Shown: positions 10,395-19,320, counted from the stretch's first letter. The stretch: DNA of 64,000 nucleotides from Palsa-506 sp963836355 (GCA_963836355.1 CAWIJO010000002.1:1240001-1304000), one strand, 5' to 3'. The notes: generated from the sequence alone by a model not told the origin. Translations and numbers: made by a program.

Positions 10395-11048
10395 GTGCCC
10401 CAGCACACACGGCATATGCGGCCATGGCCAGCGCAGCCGGCCGAAAATCAAGGACCGGAAATTCAAAGGCCGGGATTAACGGATGGTCCGGCGCCAGCGC
10501 AGCAGCCAGGCCACGACCTGCCGGGCGGGCCGCCGGAATCGCCGTCGCGGCTCACCGCCCGCGGTGCCGGGCTGGCGATGTTCTCGGTGTTCTTCCCCGG
10601 CACGCTGACCGCCGGCTGGCTGCATCTGGCGGCGCTCACCGGTCTGAGCTTCGTGGCCGGCTGCGTGCTGGCTGGCATTTACACCAGGCGGGTGCACCTG
10701 CTGACCGTGGTCACCATGCCGCCGATGGTCTTCATGCTGGCGCTGATCTGCGCCAAGGCGGTCAGCGCGACCGGGAACACGGTGATTTCCACCGCTGAGG
10801 GAAGCCTGCTCACGCTGTCGGCCGTCGCCCCGTGGCTGTTCGCCGGCGCCGCGGCCACCATCGTGATCGCGCTCTTCCGCGGGCTGCCGAGCCGGATCGG
10901 CGAGCTTCGGGCCGGCCTGCGCGGCAACCTCGGCCATGGCAGTCTCGGCCATGGCAGTCTCGGCCGCGGCAACCTCGGCCGGGGCGGCATCCACCGCGGC
11001 AGTGTCGACCACGGCAGCATCGACCACGACGGCCCAGGCAGCACCTGA
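10395..11048 (+). CDS. DUF6542-type membrane protein
   Basis: A 217-residue protein with a hydrophilic Pro/Gln-rich N-terminus of about 55 residues and then four transmembrane helices at about 60-160. Its C-terminus carries short repeats of the type GSLGHGSLGRGNLGRG. It resembles the actinobacterial DUF6542 family, usually found beside ispH and ychF as here. Function unknown. GTG at 10395 follows GGAGGAG at the right distance. The repetitive tail comes from short DNA repeats at about 10930-11030 and is probably dispensable. Confidence 0.8.
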   Translation: MPQHTRHMRPWPAQPAENQGPEIQRPGLTDGPAPAQQPGHDLPGGPPESPSRLTARGAGLAMFSVFFPGTLTAGWLHLAALTGLSFVAGCVLAGIYTRRVHLLTVVTMPPMVFMLALICAKAVSATGNTVISTAEGSLLTLSAVAPWLFAGAAATIVIALFRGLPSRIGELRAGLRGNLGHGSLGHGSLGRGNLGRGGIHRGSVDHGSIDHDGPGST

Positions 11049-11070
11049 TCCAGGTCCTAGCGCCTGGGTC

Positions 11071-12042
11071 CTAGCGCCCGGGTGCTAAGGGCCGGCCTGG
11101 CCCGCGGCGCAGCTCGTGCGGCAGCGCGAAGACGGTGCCTTCGCGGACCGCCTCGACCTCTTCTACCTTTCCGAAACCGGACCCGGCGAGCCAGTCGAGC
11201 ACTCCGGCGACAAGGTCTTCCGGCACCGAGGCGCCGCTGGTGAGGCCCACTGTCGTTACGCCGTCGAGCCACTGCTCGCGCAGGTCCGTGGCGTCGTCGA
11301 CCAGGTAGGCGGCGCTGGCGCCGGCATCCAGCGCAACCTCGACGAGGCGCACCGAGTTGGATGAGTTCGGTGAGCCGACCACGAGCACGACGTCCGAATC
11401 GCGCGCGATCTGCTTCACCGCGGCCTGCCGGTTCTGGGTGGCGTAGCAGATGTCGTCGCTCGGCGGGTCGAGCAGCTGCGGGAATCGCTCCCGCAGTGCC
11501 GCTACGGTCTGAGTGGTCTCATCGACGGACAGCGTGGTCTGGGACAGCCAGGCTACCCGCGCCGGATCCCGGACCTGGACGTCAGTGCTGCCCGCTGGCC
11601 CGTCTACCAGGTGAATGCGGGCCGGTGCCTCGCCGGTGGTCCCGACGACCTCCTCGTGGCCCTCGTGGCCGATCAGCAGGATGTCGTAGTCCTGCGCGGC
11701 GAAGCGCCTGGCCTCGTTGTGCACCTTGGTAACCAGCGGGCAGGTCGCATCGATCGTGTGCAGCTTCCGGTCGATGGCGTCCTGGCGCACCTGGGGCGCG
11801 ACCCCGTGCGCGGAGAAGACGACGATCGAGCCCTCGGGCACCTCCTCGGTCTCCTCGACGAAGACTGCGCCGCGTTCCTCCAGGGAGCGCACGACATGGG
11901 TGTTGTGCACGATCTGCTTTCGCACGTACACGGGCGCGCCAAAGCGCTCAAGGGCCAGCTCGACGGTCTGCACGGCCCGGTCAACCCCGGCGCAATAGCC
12001 GCGGGGCTTGGCGAGCAGGACGCGCCGGTTCGGATCGGGCAT
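11071..12042 (-). CDS. ispH: 4-hydroxy-3-methylbut-2-enyl diphosphate reductase
   Basis: The last enzyme of the MEP isoprenoid pathway, converting HMBPP to IPP and DMAPP with a [4Fe-4S] cluster. The three cluster cysteines are visible at about residues 17 (RGYCAGVDRAV), 101 (DATCPLVTKVH) and 199 (ICYATQNRQ). The catalytic glutamate region is present (GHEGHEEVVGT), as is SPNSSNSVRLVEVA. Length 323 is typical. ATG 12042 is preferred to the ATG at 12051 because TACCAT lies exactly 7 nt before it, consistent with a leaderless transcript. It is divergent from the lipid-droplet protein/xseA group, as in many actinobacteria. Confidence 0.96.
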   Translation of the reverse strand: MPDPNRRVLLAKPRGYCAGVDRAVQTVELALERFGAPVYVRKQIVHNTHVVRSLEERGAVFVEETEEVPEGSIVVFSAHGVAPQVRQDAIDRKLHTIDATCPLVTKVHNEARRFAAQDYDILLIGHEGHEEVVGTTGEAPARIHLVDGPAGSTDVQVRDPARVAWLSQTTLSVDETTQTVAALRERFPQLLDPPSDDICYATQNRQAAVKQIARDSDVVLVVGSPNSSNSVRLVEVALDAGASAAYLVDDATDLREQWLDGVTTVGLTSGASVPEDLVAGVLDWLAGSGFGKVEEVEAVREGTVFALPHELRRGPGRPLAPGR

Positions 12043-12049
12043 GTGTCCC

Positions 12050-12055
12050 ATGGTA
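12050..12055 (-). promoter_or_regulatory. -10 element of ispH (leaderless start)
   Basis: TACCAT ends 7 nt before ATG 12042. If correct, it rules out the alternative ATG at 12051, which lies inside this hexamer. Confidence 0.5.
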
Positions 12056-12338
12056 GGCGACCGCAGATATGGCGAAGCAGGCCCGGGACTCCGGCGGCAG
12101 ATTCCGGGCAGGGCGCCAGGGAGATGCCGCCGCAGGATAGTGCATCCCGCCGGGGGGTTCCGCTAAAGCCGCGGCGCTGCGACAATGGCCCCCCTTGCTG
12201 CCATCCCCTTGCCGTGCAGCATCGCCGATGACCAGAATCACCCCGAGGACCAGAATCACCCCCGAGGAGATGCCTGCATGCCGCGGGCGCCCGTGGTGTC
12301 CGGTCGCAGCGTGCACATCTGCAGGAAGAAGGATCAAT

Positions 12339-12899
12339 ATGCGCGTCCCGCAGGTCAGCGAACGTATGAAGGAGGCCCCAGCACATGCGCTGCGGGCTGT
12401 ATTCGCCGGAATCGGCCAGGTTCTGCTCGTCGCGGACCGGATCAAGAACCGTCCCGGCGGTGAGGAAGCCGGGTCGGCAGCCGCCGCGCCGGATGCGGCC
12501 AATGCGCCCGCTGATGCCGCCAGTTCTGCCGCCTGGGCAAGCGCTACTGACGCCCCGGTAACGGCAGGTGCTCCGGCAGCCAAGGCGGCCACCGATGCCG
12601 CGCCTGCCGATGCCGCGGCTGCCGATGCCGCGGCTGCCGATGCCGCGGCTGCCGATGCCGCGGCTGCCGATGCCGCGGCAGCTCCCCCCGCAGCCGCCGG
12701 TACCTCGCCGGCCAACGGCGACCTGCCGCTGGCCGGATATGACGAACTCTCGGTTGCATCGCTCCGGGCCCGCATGCGTAGTCTCGACCCGGCTCAGCTG
12801 CGCGTTCTGGTCGGCTACGAGAACGCGCACGCGGGCCGGGCAGCCGTGCTGGCCATGTTCGAGCGCCGCATCGCGAAGATCGAGGGCGGCGAGTCCTGA
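12339..12899 (+). CDS. Lipid droplet-associated protein-like
   Basis: A 186-residue protein found next to xseA and ispH, as in mycobacteria, where the equivalent gene is annotated as lipid-droplet-associated. It has an amphipathic N-terminus, a long Ala/Asp/Pro low-complexity linker (residues about 43-125), and a conserved C-terminal block. That block reads YDELSVASLRARMRSL, DPAQLRVLVGYENAH and RIAKIEGGE. ATG 12339 follows AGAAGGA 6 nt upstream. The linker contains five tandem 15-nt units coding DAAAA. Role inferred from the family and position only. Confidence 0.75.
   Translation: MRVPQVSERMKEAPAHALRAVFAGIGQVLLVADRIKNRPGGEEAGSAAAAPDAANAPADAASSAAWASATDAPVTAGAPAAKAATDAAPADAAAADAAAADAAAADAAAADAAAAPPAAAGTSPANGDLPLAGYDELSVASLRARMRSLDPAQLRVLVGYENAHAGRAAVLAMFERRIAKIEGGES
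12606..12680 (+). repeat. 15-bp in-frame tandem repeat, about 5 copies
   Basis: Unit close to GCCGATGCCGCGGCT, near-perfect, coding Asp plus four Ala. The unit length is a multiple of three, so copy-number change would alter linker length without breaking the gene. Boundaries are approximate. Confidence 0.8.
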
Positions 12900-12936
12900 C
12901 CGGCCGCGCGCCCCAGGTCGGCTGACACCTGCCGTC

Positions 12937-14160
12937 ATGCCGCTGGAAAGCTCCGCGGAATCACCGGTTCCCGTTCGCACCGTGCTGCGGCTGGTCGGCG
13001 AATGGATCGGCCGCCTCGGCCGGGTCTGGGTCGAGGGACAGATCGCCGAGCTGACCCGCCGCGGCGCCGTGGTCTTCCTGACCTTGCGGGATCCGGTCGC
13101 CGCCGTGTCGGTCCGGGTGATGTGCCCGCGTACGGTGCTCGACGCCAATGACCCGGCACCTGCGGAGGGCGCCCGCGTCGTGGTCTGGGCGAAACCGGAC
13201 TTCAACATCAACCGGGGCGCCTTCGCCCTGTCCGCTATCGAGATCCGGGCCGTCGGGATCGGCGAATTGCTGGCCAGGCTGGAACGGCTGCGGCAGGCGC
13301 TGGCCGCTGAGGGGCTATTTGCCGCAGCCAGGAAGCGCCCGCTGCCGTTCCTGCCGGTCACCGTCGGGCTGATCTGCGGGCGCGAGTCGGCAGCCGAGCG
13401 GGATGTCCTGCGCAACGCCGCCCGGCGGTGGCCGGCAGTCAGGTTCCGGGTGGAAAACGTCGCCGTGCAGGGTCCGTACGCGGCCGATGAGGTCACCGAG
13501 GCACTGCGGCGGCTCGATGCCGACCGCGCCGTTGACGTGATCATCATCGCCCGCGGCGGCGGATCAATAGAGGACCTGCTGGCGTTCTCCGACGAGTCAC
13601 TGATCCGGGCGGTGGCCGCCTGCCAGACCCCGGTGGTCAGCGCGATCGGCCATGAGCAGGACGTCCCGCTGCTCGACCAGGTGGCCGATGTCCGGGCCTC
13701 GACCCCTACCGATGCCGCCCGCCGGGTCGTTCCCGATGTGGCCGAGCAGGCCGAGCTCATCGCCCAGCTGCGGGCCCGGGCCCGCCGCCGGCTGGCGGGC
13801 AGGCTGGACCGGGAGCTCGCCTGGCTTGCGGACATCCGGTCCCGGCCGGCCATCTCCGCGCCGGTCCGGGAGATCGAGCGGCGCCAGGAGCAGGTACTTG
13901 GGCTGGCGCAGCGAGCCCGGCGGTGCCTGTCCGCCAGGCTAGACCGGGCATCCGACGACATCGCCCACACCCGGGCCAGGCTGGTAGCCCTCTCTCCGGC
14001 CGCGACGCTGCACCGCGGTTACGCGATCGTCCAGCACGCGGATGCCAGCGTCGTGCGGGCCGCCGCCGAGGTCGCCGACGGGGAGACCCTGACCGTGCGA
14101 TTCGCCGAGGACCAGCTGGCCATTACTGCCCGTGGGCCGGCCGAAATACCAAATCAATAA
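12937..14160 (+). CDS. xseA: Exodeoxyribonuclease VII large subunit
   Basis: A 407-residue catalytic subunit of exonuclease VII, which degrades single-stranded DNA in both directions together with XseB. It has an N-terminal OB-fold (residues about 15-110, with VWVEGQIAEL and PRTVLDANDP), then the catalytic region with ICGRESAAERDVLRNAARRW. This is followed by the hallmark DVIIIARGGGSIEDLLAFSDE and SAIGHEQDVPLLDQVADVRASTPTDAAR. The C-terminal part is a helical coiled coil ending in LHRGYAIVQ. ATG 12937 places the OB-fold correctly. Its partner xseB is not adjacent but 2.3 kb downstream, separated by an acyltransferase gene. Confidence 0.95.
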   Translation: MPLESSAESPVPVRTVLRLVGEWIGRLGRVWVEGQIAELTRRGAVVFLTLRDPVAAVSVRVMCPRTVLDANDPAPAEGARVVVWAKPDFNINRGAFALSAIEIRAVGIGELLARLERLRQALAAEGLFAAARKRPLPFLPVTVGLICGRESAAERDVLRNAARRWPAVRFRVENVAVQGPYAADEVTEALRRLDADRAVDVIIIARGGGSIEDLLAFSDESLIRAVAACQTPVVSAIGHEQDVPLLDQVADVRASTPTDAARRVVPDVAEQAELIAQLRARARRRLAGRLDRELAWLADIRSRPAISAPVREIERRQEQVLGLAQRARRCLSARLDRASDDIAHTRARLVALSPAATLHRGYAIVQHADASVVRAAAEVADGETLTVRFAEDQLAITARGPAEIPNQ

Positions 14161-14208
14161 CATTGCCATCCGGGCTGATGACCGCGCCTGGAGTTTCTAT
14201 TCACTAGC

Positions 14209-14234
14209 CGGCGGCGAATAATCATTTGCCGCCG
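14209..14234 (+). terminator. Possible terminator hairpin after xseA
   Basis: Arms CGGCGGC (14209-14215) and GCCGCCG (14228-14234) enclose an AT-rich 12-nt loop, starting 49 nt after the xseA stop. If functional it would separate xseA from the acyltransferase and xseB. Confidence 0.4.
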
Positions 14235-14371
14235 CGGCTAAGGCGCAGCGAAAGCAACGGCGGACCTGCGGTCCGGCGCGCATTCGCTGTATCCCGGCAA
14301 CAGGGCATGATGCCGGCCGCAGCGTCCTGCCGATATGTACGAGAGTGAATCGCCAGGTCAGGGGGCTAGTT

Positions 14372-16576
14372 GTGGTGGCGGTAACGCCAGCGGGAAAGCA
14401 AGTGAAACCTGGTCGGCGGGCGGCAGCGGTGCGCGCGCCCGGACTGGACGGCGTCCGCGCCCTCGCCGTGCTAGCGGTGCTTGTCTTTCACCAGGACATC
14501 CCGATAGCTCCGGCTGGTTTCCTCGGCGTAGATGTCTTCTTCGTGCTGAGCGGATATCTGATAACCGACCTGCTGGCCCGCCAGTGGGAGGCCGGTGGCC
14601 GGATCGACCTGCGGGGTTTTTGGATCCGGCGGGCGGGCCGGCTGCTGCCCGCGCTGGCTGTGATGATCCTCGCGGTCACCGCCGCGGTCGCCGTGATCGC
14701 CCCGGGCCAGGCCAGCGCGCTCCGGCCTGCCCTGCTCGGGGCCGTCACCTATACGAGCAACTGGTCGCAGGCGGCGGGCCACCAATCGTATTTCGCGACG
14801 TTCGGCCCGTCAGCCCCGCTGCAGCATCTGTGGTCACTAGCGGTCGAGGAGCAGTTCTACCTGCTCTGGCCGCTCGTCCTGGTGGTCGTCGTCAGGCTGC
14901 GGAACAGGACGCTGCGCGCCGCGCTAGCCTGGCTCGGCGCCGCCGCCTCCGCCGTGGCCATGGCTGCCATGTACGTGCCAGGTTCCGATCCGTCCCGGGT
15001 CTACTACGGGACCGATACGCACGCCAGCGCGCTGCTTGTCGGCGCGGCGCTGGCATTGACCTGGCCGCTGCCGCGGCTGGCGGCGGCGCCGCGGCTGGCC
15101 GGCCGCCTGGACGCGGCGGGGGTGGCCGGGCTGGTGCTGCTCGCCTGGGCGATGGGCCATTTCACCGGCGCTGACCCGGCCGTGTATCCGGCTGGCCTGA
15201 TCCTGGCCGCGCTGGCCGCCGGATGCGTCGTTGTCGCCGCGGCCGGCCCAGGAGTAATAGCGGCAATGCTCAGCTGGCGGCCGCTGAGCTGGCTGGGGAT
15301 CAGGTCCTACGGAATCTACCTGTGGCACTGGCCGGTGATCGCGCTCGGCGCCGCCGTGGCCGGCCGCGGCGCCGCCGGAATCTGGGCTCACCTCGCCGAG
15401 ACCGCGTTGCCGGTCATGCTCGCGGCCCTGTCCTGGCGCTGGATAGAAGAGCCGATCATGCGGAACGGAGTGCGCTGCGCGCTGCGCGCCTGCCGGGCCC
15501 GGCTGGCCGAGTCCATGACGGCGGCCAGGCGGTCGCCGCTGCGCGCGCTGCCGGTCACCATTCCGGTGGCAGTCATCATGGTCACCGCCACGGCGGGATA
15601 TGGCGTCCTGCACCCGGCGGGCGGGCAGACACTGCAGGATCAGATCGCGGCGGGCACCCGGATCAGCGTCGCGACCCGGGCGCGCCCGGCGGCACCCAGG
15701 AAGCCAGCACGGTCCGCCGCGCCGCCCGCGGCCTGGCCTGCTGGCTGGCCAGAGGGTGCACCCAGCCGGGCCGCCCGCGCCCGCTGGCACAGCGGCACAC
15801 CCCGCAGGCCCGCCCGCGCCCGCTGGCACCGGGCCGGGCGGGCCGGCCCGCCCGGCGCCGCCAGTGCAGCCGCCCACCAAGTCCCCCCGCTGCCAGGTCA
15901 GCGACCGGGCCAACCGGCCGGCCAGCGGCGCGGGGCGACCGGGCGGCAGCACCGGGTCCGCGGCACCAGCGTGACCGCGATCGGCGACTCGGTCATGCTC
16001 GCCGCCGCCGCCGGGCTGCAAGCCGCGCTGCCCGGCATCTACATTGATGCGCTGGTCAGCCGGCAGATGAGCGGAGGGCTCGAGGTGGTAAGAAGCCTCG
16101 CGGAAAGCGGCCGGCTGCGCCCGATAGTGGTAGTCGGCCTGGGCACGAACGGGCCGGTGACCGCCGCCCAGCTCCGCCAGTTGCTGACGATCGTGGGCCC
16201 GCACCGCCGGCTGGTGCTGGTGAATACCTTCGTTCCGCGGCCGTGGCAGGCCGAGGTGAACGGAGCGCTCACGGCGGCGGCCAGCCGTCACCCCAACGTG
16301 CTGGTTGCGAACTGGCTCGCGGCGATCGAGCATCGCACCAGCCTGCTCTGGGATGACGGCGTGCATCCCCGCCCGCCGGGCGGACTGCTCTACGCGCGGG
16401 TCGTCCGGGCCGCGATCAGGGCCGCGGCCGGGCGGCGGAACAGCAGGCCGTGCTGCCGCTACCGGGGCGCGCAGGCGACGCCGCGGCTAGGGTGGCATCG
16501 TGACGGCAAGCGGCGGCAACCAACACCCGGAACTGCCCTACGAGCAGGCCAGGGACCAGCTAACGGAACTGGTTAA
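14372..16576 (+). CDS. OatA/OafA-type acyltransferase with C-terminal SGNH domain
   Basis: A membrane acyltransferase of about 734 residues. The N-terminal acyltransferase-3 domain has about ten transmembrane helices and the typical LDGVRALAVLAVLVFH opening, FLGVDVFFVLSGYLITDLL, and LWSLAVEEQFYLLWP. A Pro/Ala/Arg-rich linker follows (about 430-530). Then comes an SGNH hydrolase domain with the serine block AIGDSVMLAAAAG, GLGTNG, and the Asp-His pair in DDGVHP. This architecture O-acetylates peptidoglycan or surface glycans. GTG 14372 follows AGGGGG at 6 nt; GTG 14345 is an alternative. The last 26 codons overlap xseB by 77 nt in another frame and look like read-through of an eroded stop. Confidence 0.88.
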   Translation: MVAVTPAGKQVKPGRRAAAVRAPGLDGVRALAVLAVLVFHQDIPIAPAGFLGVDVFFVLSGYLITDLLARQWEAGGRIDLRGFWIRRAGRLLPALAVMILAVTAAVAVIAPGQASALRPALLGAVTYTSNWSQAAGHQSYFATFGPSAPLQHLWSLAVEEQFYLLWPLVLVVVVRLRNRTLRAALAWLGAAASAVAMAAMYVPGSDPSRVYYGTDTHASALLVGAALALTWPLPRLAAAPRLAGRLDAAGVAGLVLLAWAMGHFTGADPAVYPAGLILAALAAGCVVVAAAGPGVIAAMLSWRPLSWLGIRSYGIYLWHWPVIALGAAVAGRGAAGIWAHLAETALPVMLAALSWRWIEEPIMRNGVRCALRACRARLAESMTAARRSPLRALPVTIPVAVIMVTATAGYGVLHPAGGQTLQDQIAAGTRISVATRARPAAPRKPARSAAPPAAWPAGWPEGAPSRAARARWHSGTPRRPARARWHRAGRAGPPGAASAAAHQVPPLPGQRPGQPAGQRRGATGRQHRVRGTSVTAIGDSVMLAAAAGLQAALPGIYIDALVSRQMSGGLEVVRSLAESGRLRPIVVVGLGTNGPVTAAQLRQLLTIVGPHRRLVLVNTFVPRPWQAEVNGALTAAASRHPNVLVANWLAAIEHRTSLLWDDGVHPRPPGGLLYARVVRAAIRAAAGRRNSRPCCRYRGAQATPRLGWHRDGKRRQPTPGTALRAGQGPANGTG
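16488..16493 (+). promoter_or_regulatory. -10 element of xseB (leaderless start)
   Basis: TAGGGT ends 6 nt before the GTG of xseB, inside the 3' end of the acyltransferase gene. It would give xseB its own promoter, useful because xseA is now distant. The GG overlap with a weak ribosome-like sequence makes this call less certain. Confidence 0.4.
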
Positions 16577-16745
16577 GCGCCTTGAGGCCGGCGGGCTGAC
16601 CCTAGAGCAGTCGCTGGAATTGTGGGAGCGCGGCGAGCGGCTGGCCGACATCTGCGCGGAATGGCTGGAGGGCGCCCGTGCGCGGCTGGCTACCGCGATG
16701 GCGCAGCGCAGCGACGGGCCCGCCGACCCGGCCGCGCCATTTTGA
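16500..16745 (+). CDS. xseB: Exodeoxyribonuclease VII small subunit
   Basis: An 81-residue helical subunit that binds XseA. The family pattern is clear: LPYEQARDQLTELVKRLEAGGLTLEQSLELWERGERLADICAEWLEGAR when read in segments, i.e. the Y/F-E-x-A..L..IV..LE.G.L.LE.SL..WE.G..L...C...L..A signature. GTG 16500 gives the usual length. Its start lies inside the acyltransferase gene. Confidence 0.93.
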   Translation: MTASGGNQHPELPYEQARDQLTELVKRLEAGGLTLEQSLELWERGERLADICAEWLEGARARLATAMAQRSDGPADPAAPF

Positions 16746-16779
16746 TCGTCGGCGCCTGCTGAGCCTGGCGGCCGGCCGC

Positions 16780-17391
16780 TCAGGACGCCGCGAACTCGAT
16801 CCGCGACAGCACCTGGATCACGCCATCGACGATCCGCCGCGCGCGCTGGGTATCCTCGCTCAGCGATATCTCGGCGACCGCCAGCATCAGCGCGCCGGTC
16901 ATCACGATGGAGACTGCCTCGTCCAGCGGCTCGCCGCTGCGGGCAAAGTACTCGGCGTTCCGCCCCGACCACTCCACCAGCCGCTGCCGCCGCACCAGGT
17001 CGAAGCCTGGCGGCCCGTCCCCGCGCACGAACAGCGCGGACAGCTCGCGCTGCTCGACGCAGCAGTCCAGGTAGCCGCGCGCGCCAGCCAGGAAGAGCTG
17101 CCGGGGATCGGAGCTGCCAGCCTCGCGGGCCCGGCGGACGGCGAGCCGGGTGCGTTCCGCCTGATCCCGGTGGAGTTCCTCGAACAGCGTGCTGTACAGG
17201 TCCGCCTTGCCGGAGAAATGATGGTAAAGGCTGCCGACGCTGGCTCCGGCCCGGGTGACAATCTCCATTACGCCTGCTTGCGCATAACCGACGGACGTGA
17301 AAACCTCGCGTGCGGCCGCGAGCAGCCCGCTCCGGGTTGCCGCACCGCGGTCCGACGTCCGCACCACAGGCGGCGCCTGGTCAGTTGTCAT
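16780..17391 (-). CDS. TetR/AcrR family transcriptional regulator
   Basis: A 203-residue one-component repressor. Residues 15-65 form the HTH domain with AAREVFTSVGYAQAGVMEIVTRAG and SVGSLYHHFSGKADLYSTLFEE. The C-terminal helical ligand-binding domain covers about 80-200. ATG 17391 has only a weak ribosome site. It is divergent from glpX with a 105-nt intergenic region, where autoregulation or control of glpX is possible. No clear palindrome was found between them, so the target is unknown. Confidence 0.9.
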   Translation of the reverse strand: MTTDQAPPVVRTSDRGAATRSGLLAAAREVFTSVGYAQAGVMEIVTRAGASVGSLYHHFSGKADLYSTLFEELHRDQAERTRLAVRRAREAGSSDPRQLFLAGARGYLDCCVEQRELSALFVRGDGPPGFDLVRRQRLVEWSGRNAEYFARSGEPLDEAVSIVMTGALMLAVAEISLSEDTQRARRIVDGVIQVLSRIEFAAS

Positions 17392-17496
17392 CCGGCTCAG
17401 CAGCGCTCCTAATGGTCAGCCACGCTGGGCACTAGGCTACGCCGGCCAGCTAACTGCATAGGATCGAAGCACGGCCGCGAGAGGGGCACATCCGTC

Positions 17497-18642
17497 ATGA
17501 CGGAACACGAGTCCGCTGCGATGCCGGCCGGCGCCGGGCCGGCTGGCCAGGCAATGCCCGACCTCAGCCAGGTATCGTCCGATCCTGACCAGCTGGCAGC
17601 TGACCTTAACCAGGTAATACCCGAGGCAGGCCAGGCCTCGCCGGAACCCGCACGGCACGCACCGGACCGCAACCTGGCGCTGGAGCTGGCCAGGGTCACC
17701 GAGGCCGGCGCGATGGCAGCCGCGCGCTGGGTTGGCCGTGGCGACAAGAACGGCGCGGACGGGGCTGCCGTGCACGCGATGCGGCTGCTGATCAACACGG
17801 TGTCGATGAATGGGACGGTCGTCATCGGCGAGGGCGAGAAGGACAGCGCGCCCATGCTGTACAACGGCGAGGAGGTCGGCGACGGCAGCGGGCCGGCCTG
17901 CGACGTGGCCGTGGACCCGATCGACGGCACCCGGCTGGCCGCTAACGGCATGCCCAACGCGATCTCCGTGCTGGCGGTCAGCGCGCGCGGATCGATGTAC
18001 GACCCGTCAGCAGTGTTCTACATGTCCAAGCTCGTCACCGGCCCGGCCGCGGCAGGCGTCGTCGACATCGGGGCGTCAGCGGCCGACAACATCAGGGCAG
18101 TCGCGCGGGCCAAGGGCGGCTCCCCGCATGACGTCACGGTGATCATCCTGGACCGGCCCAGGCACGCCGACCTGATCGCGGACGTCCGGGCAGCGGGCGC
18201 CAGGATCAAGCTCATCACCGACGGCGACGTGGCCGGGGCGATCATGGCTGCCAGCGAGGGCACCGGGATCGACCTGCTGCTCGGCATCGGGGGCACGCCC
18301 GAGGGGATTATCGCCGCCTGCGCGGTCAAGTGCCTGGGCGGCATCATCTTGGGCAAGCTCGAGCCCCGCGATGATGCCGAGCGCCGCCGCGCCGTCGATG
18401 CAGGACATGACCTGGACCGGATCCTCACCACCGACGATCTTGTCGCGTCCGACGACGCGTTCTTTGCCGCCACCGGGATCACCGACGGGGAACTCATCGC
18501 CGGGGTGCGGTACCGGGCCGGCGGGGCCAGCACGCACTCGCTGGTCATGCGGGCGCGGTCGGGCACCATCCGCAATATCCGCAGTGACCATCAGCTGTGG
18601 AAGCTCAACGCCTACAGCGCCGTCAACTTCAACGGCGACTAG
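17497..18642 (+). CDS. glpX: Class II fructose-1,6-bisphosphatase
   Basis: A 381-residue gluconeogenic enzyme that hydrolyses fructose 1,6-bisphosphate to fructose 6-phosphate, metal dependent. The GlpX metal/substrate motifs are present: GEGEKDSAPMLYNGE at 111-125 and VDPIDGTRLAANG at 139-151. ATG 17497 with GAGAGGGG upstream gives an N-terminal extension of about 57 residues, rich in Ala, Gln and Pro, compared with the usual length near 340. The extension is unusual but in the same frame and codon style. A TAGGCT hexamer at 17430-17435 is a possible promoter. It is the only FBPase type common in actinobacteria. Confidence 0.94.
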   Translation: MTEHESAAMPAGAGPAGQAMPDLSQVSSDPDQLAADLNQVIPEAGQASPEPARHAPDRNLALELARVTEAGAMAAARWVGRGDKNGADGAAVHAMRLLINTVSMNGTVVIGEGEKDSAPMLYNGEEVGDGSGPACDVAVDPIDGTRLAANGMPNAISVLAVSARGSMYDPSAVFYMSKLVTGPAAAGVVDIGASAADNIRAVARAKGGSPHDVTVIILDRPRHADLIADVRAAGARIKLITDGDVAGAIMAASEGTGIDLLLGIGGTPEGIIAACAVKCLGGIILGKLEPRDDAERRRAVDAGHDLDRILTTDDLVASDDAFFAATGITDGELIAGVRYRAGGASTHSLVMRARSGTIRNIRSDHQLWKLNAYSAVNFNGD

Positions 18643-18663
18643 CGATCCGGCTGCCGAGCCGGG

Positions 18664-19257
18664 CTAGCGGTTCTGGCCGCGGCGGCGGCCGCCGAACCAG
18701 CGGCCGCGGCGGGGGGTCACGACCCGCACCCGGCCGCCGAGCGCCAGCGTGCGGACCTCAATCACCGGCCCGCCGGGCGGGGCGGGCGGCTGGTGGTCCC
18801 CTGCCCGGCGGGACAGGACAGCGGTACCGGTCAGCACCACCGCGACACCGTCCGGGACGATCAGGTCCAGCCGGCCACCGAGAATCGTCGCGTAGATCGT
18901 CACGTGCGCGCTCTGCAGCATCGCCTCGCGCAGGTCCAGCACGACCTCGCCGAAGACCGCCGTCACCAGCAGGCTCTCCGGCACCACCCAGCGGCCCGAG
19001 CGATGCTCGCTGGCGAATATCCCGGCAACCGGCCGCCTGCCATCGAGCTGGATCGGCTGGGCGGAAGGCACCGCCAGGTCGGCAGTCAGCACGGCGAGAT
19101 CGCCGAGGGTGCGAGCAGAGTAGGCACGCTCCGCGCGTTCCGAATGTTCCCCGAGAGTCAGCCGACCGTCAGCCGCAGCCTCCGTGAGCACGGTCAGCAC
19201 GCGCTCCCGGTCAGCGTCAGAGGCCCGCAGGTCACGCGGCGGCGGACGGGATACCAC
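18664..19257 (-). CDS. DUF1707 protein with LiaF-like C-terminal domain
   Basis: A 197-residue protein. Residues about 8-60 match DUF1707 (LRASDADRERVLTVLTEAAADGRLTLGEHSER followed by AYSARTLGDLAVLTADL, quoted in parts), a SHOCT-like short helical domain. The C-terminal half (about 90-185) is a beta-rich domain like the cell wall-active antibiotics response protein LiaF (AVFGEVVLDLREA, TILGGRLDLIVPDGV). The protein tail is very basic. GTG 19257 is chosen because TATCTT is placed 6 nt upstream and it starts just before the conserved domain. Function unknown; a link to envelope stress is inferred from LiaF. Confidence 0.82.
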   Translation of the reverse strand: MVSRPPPRDLRASDADRERVLTVLTEAAADGRLTLGEHSERAERAYSARTLGDLAVLTADLAVPSAQPIQLDGRRPVAGIFASEHRSGRWVVPESLLVTAVFGEVVLDLREAMLQSAHVTIYATILGGRLDLIVPDGVAVVLTGTAVLSRRAGDHQPPAPPGGPVIEVRTLALGGRVRVVTPRRGRWFGGRRRGQNR

Positions 19258-19263
19258 ATCCCG

Positions 19264-19269
19264 AAGATA
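19264..19269 (-). promoter_or_regulatory. -10 element of the DUF1707 gene (leaderless start)
   Basis: TATCTT ends 6 nt before GTG 19257 and no ribosome-binding sequence is present. Confidence 0.5.
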
Positions 19270-19320
19270 CCGGACCGCGGTCCCGGCGCCGACTGCTCGC
19301 GCGGCCCGGGACCACAAAGG

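Noticed and set aside
12226..12268. Two near-identical copies of GACCAGAATCACCCC(C)GAG upstream of the lipid-droplet gene
   Set aside because: Too short and isolated to assign a function; may be a simple local duplication.
11673..13970. 765-codon minus-strand open frame across the lipid-droplet and xseA genes
   Set aside because: It is rich in Arg/Ser/Ala without motifs, lies opposite well-recognised genes, and has no ribosome site.
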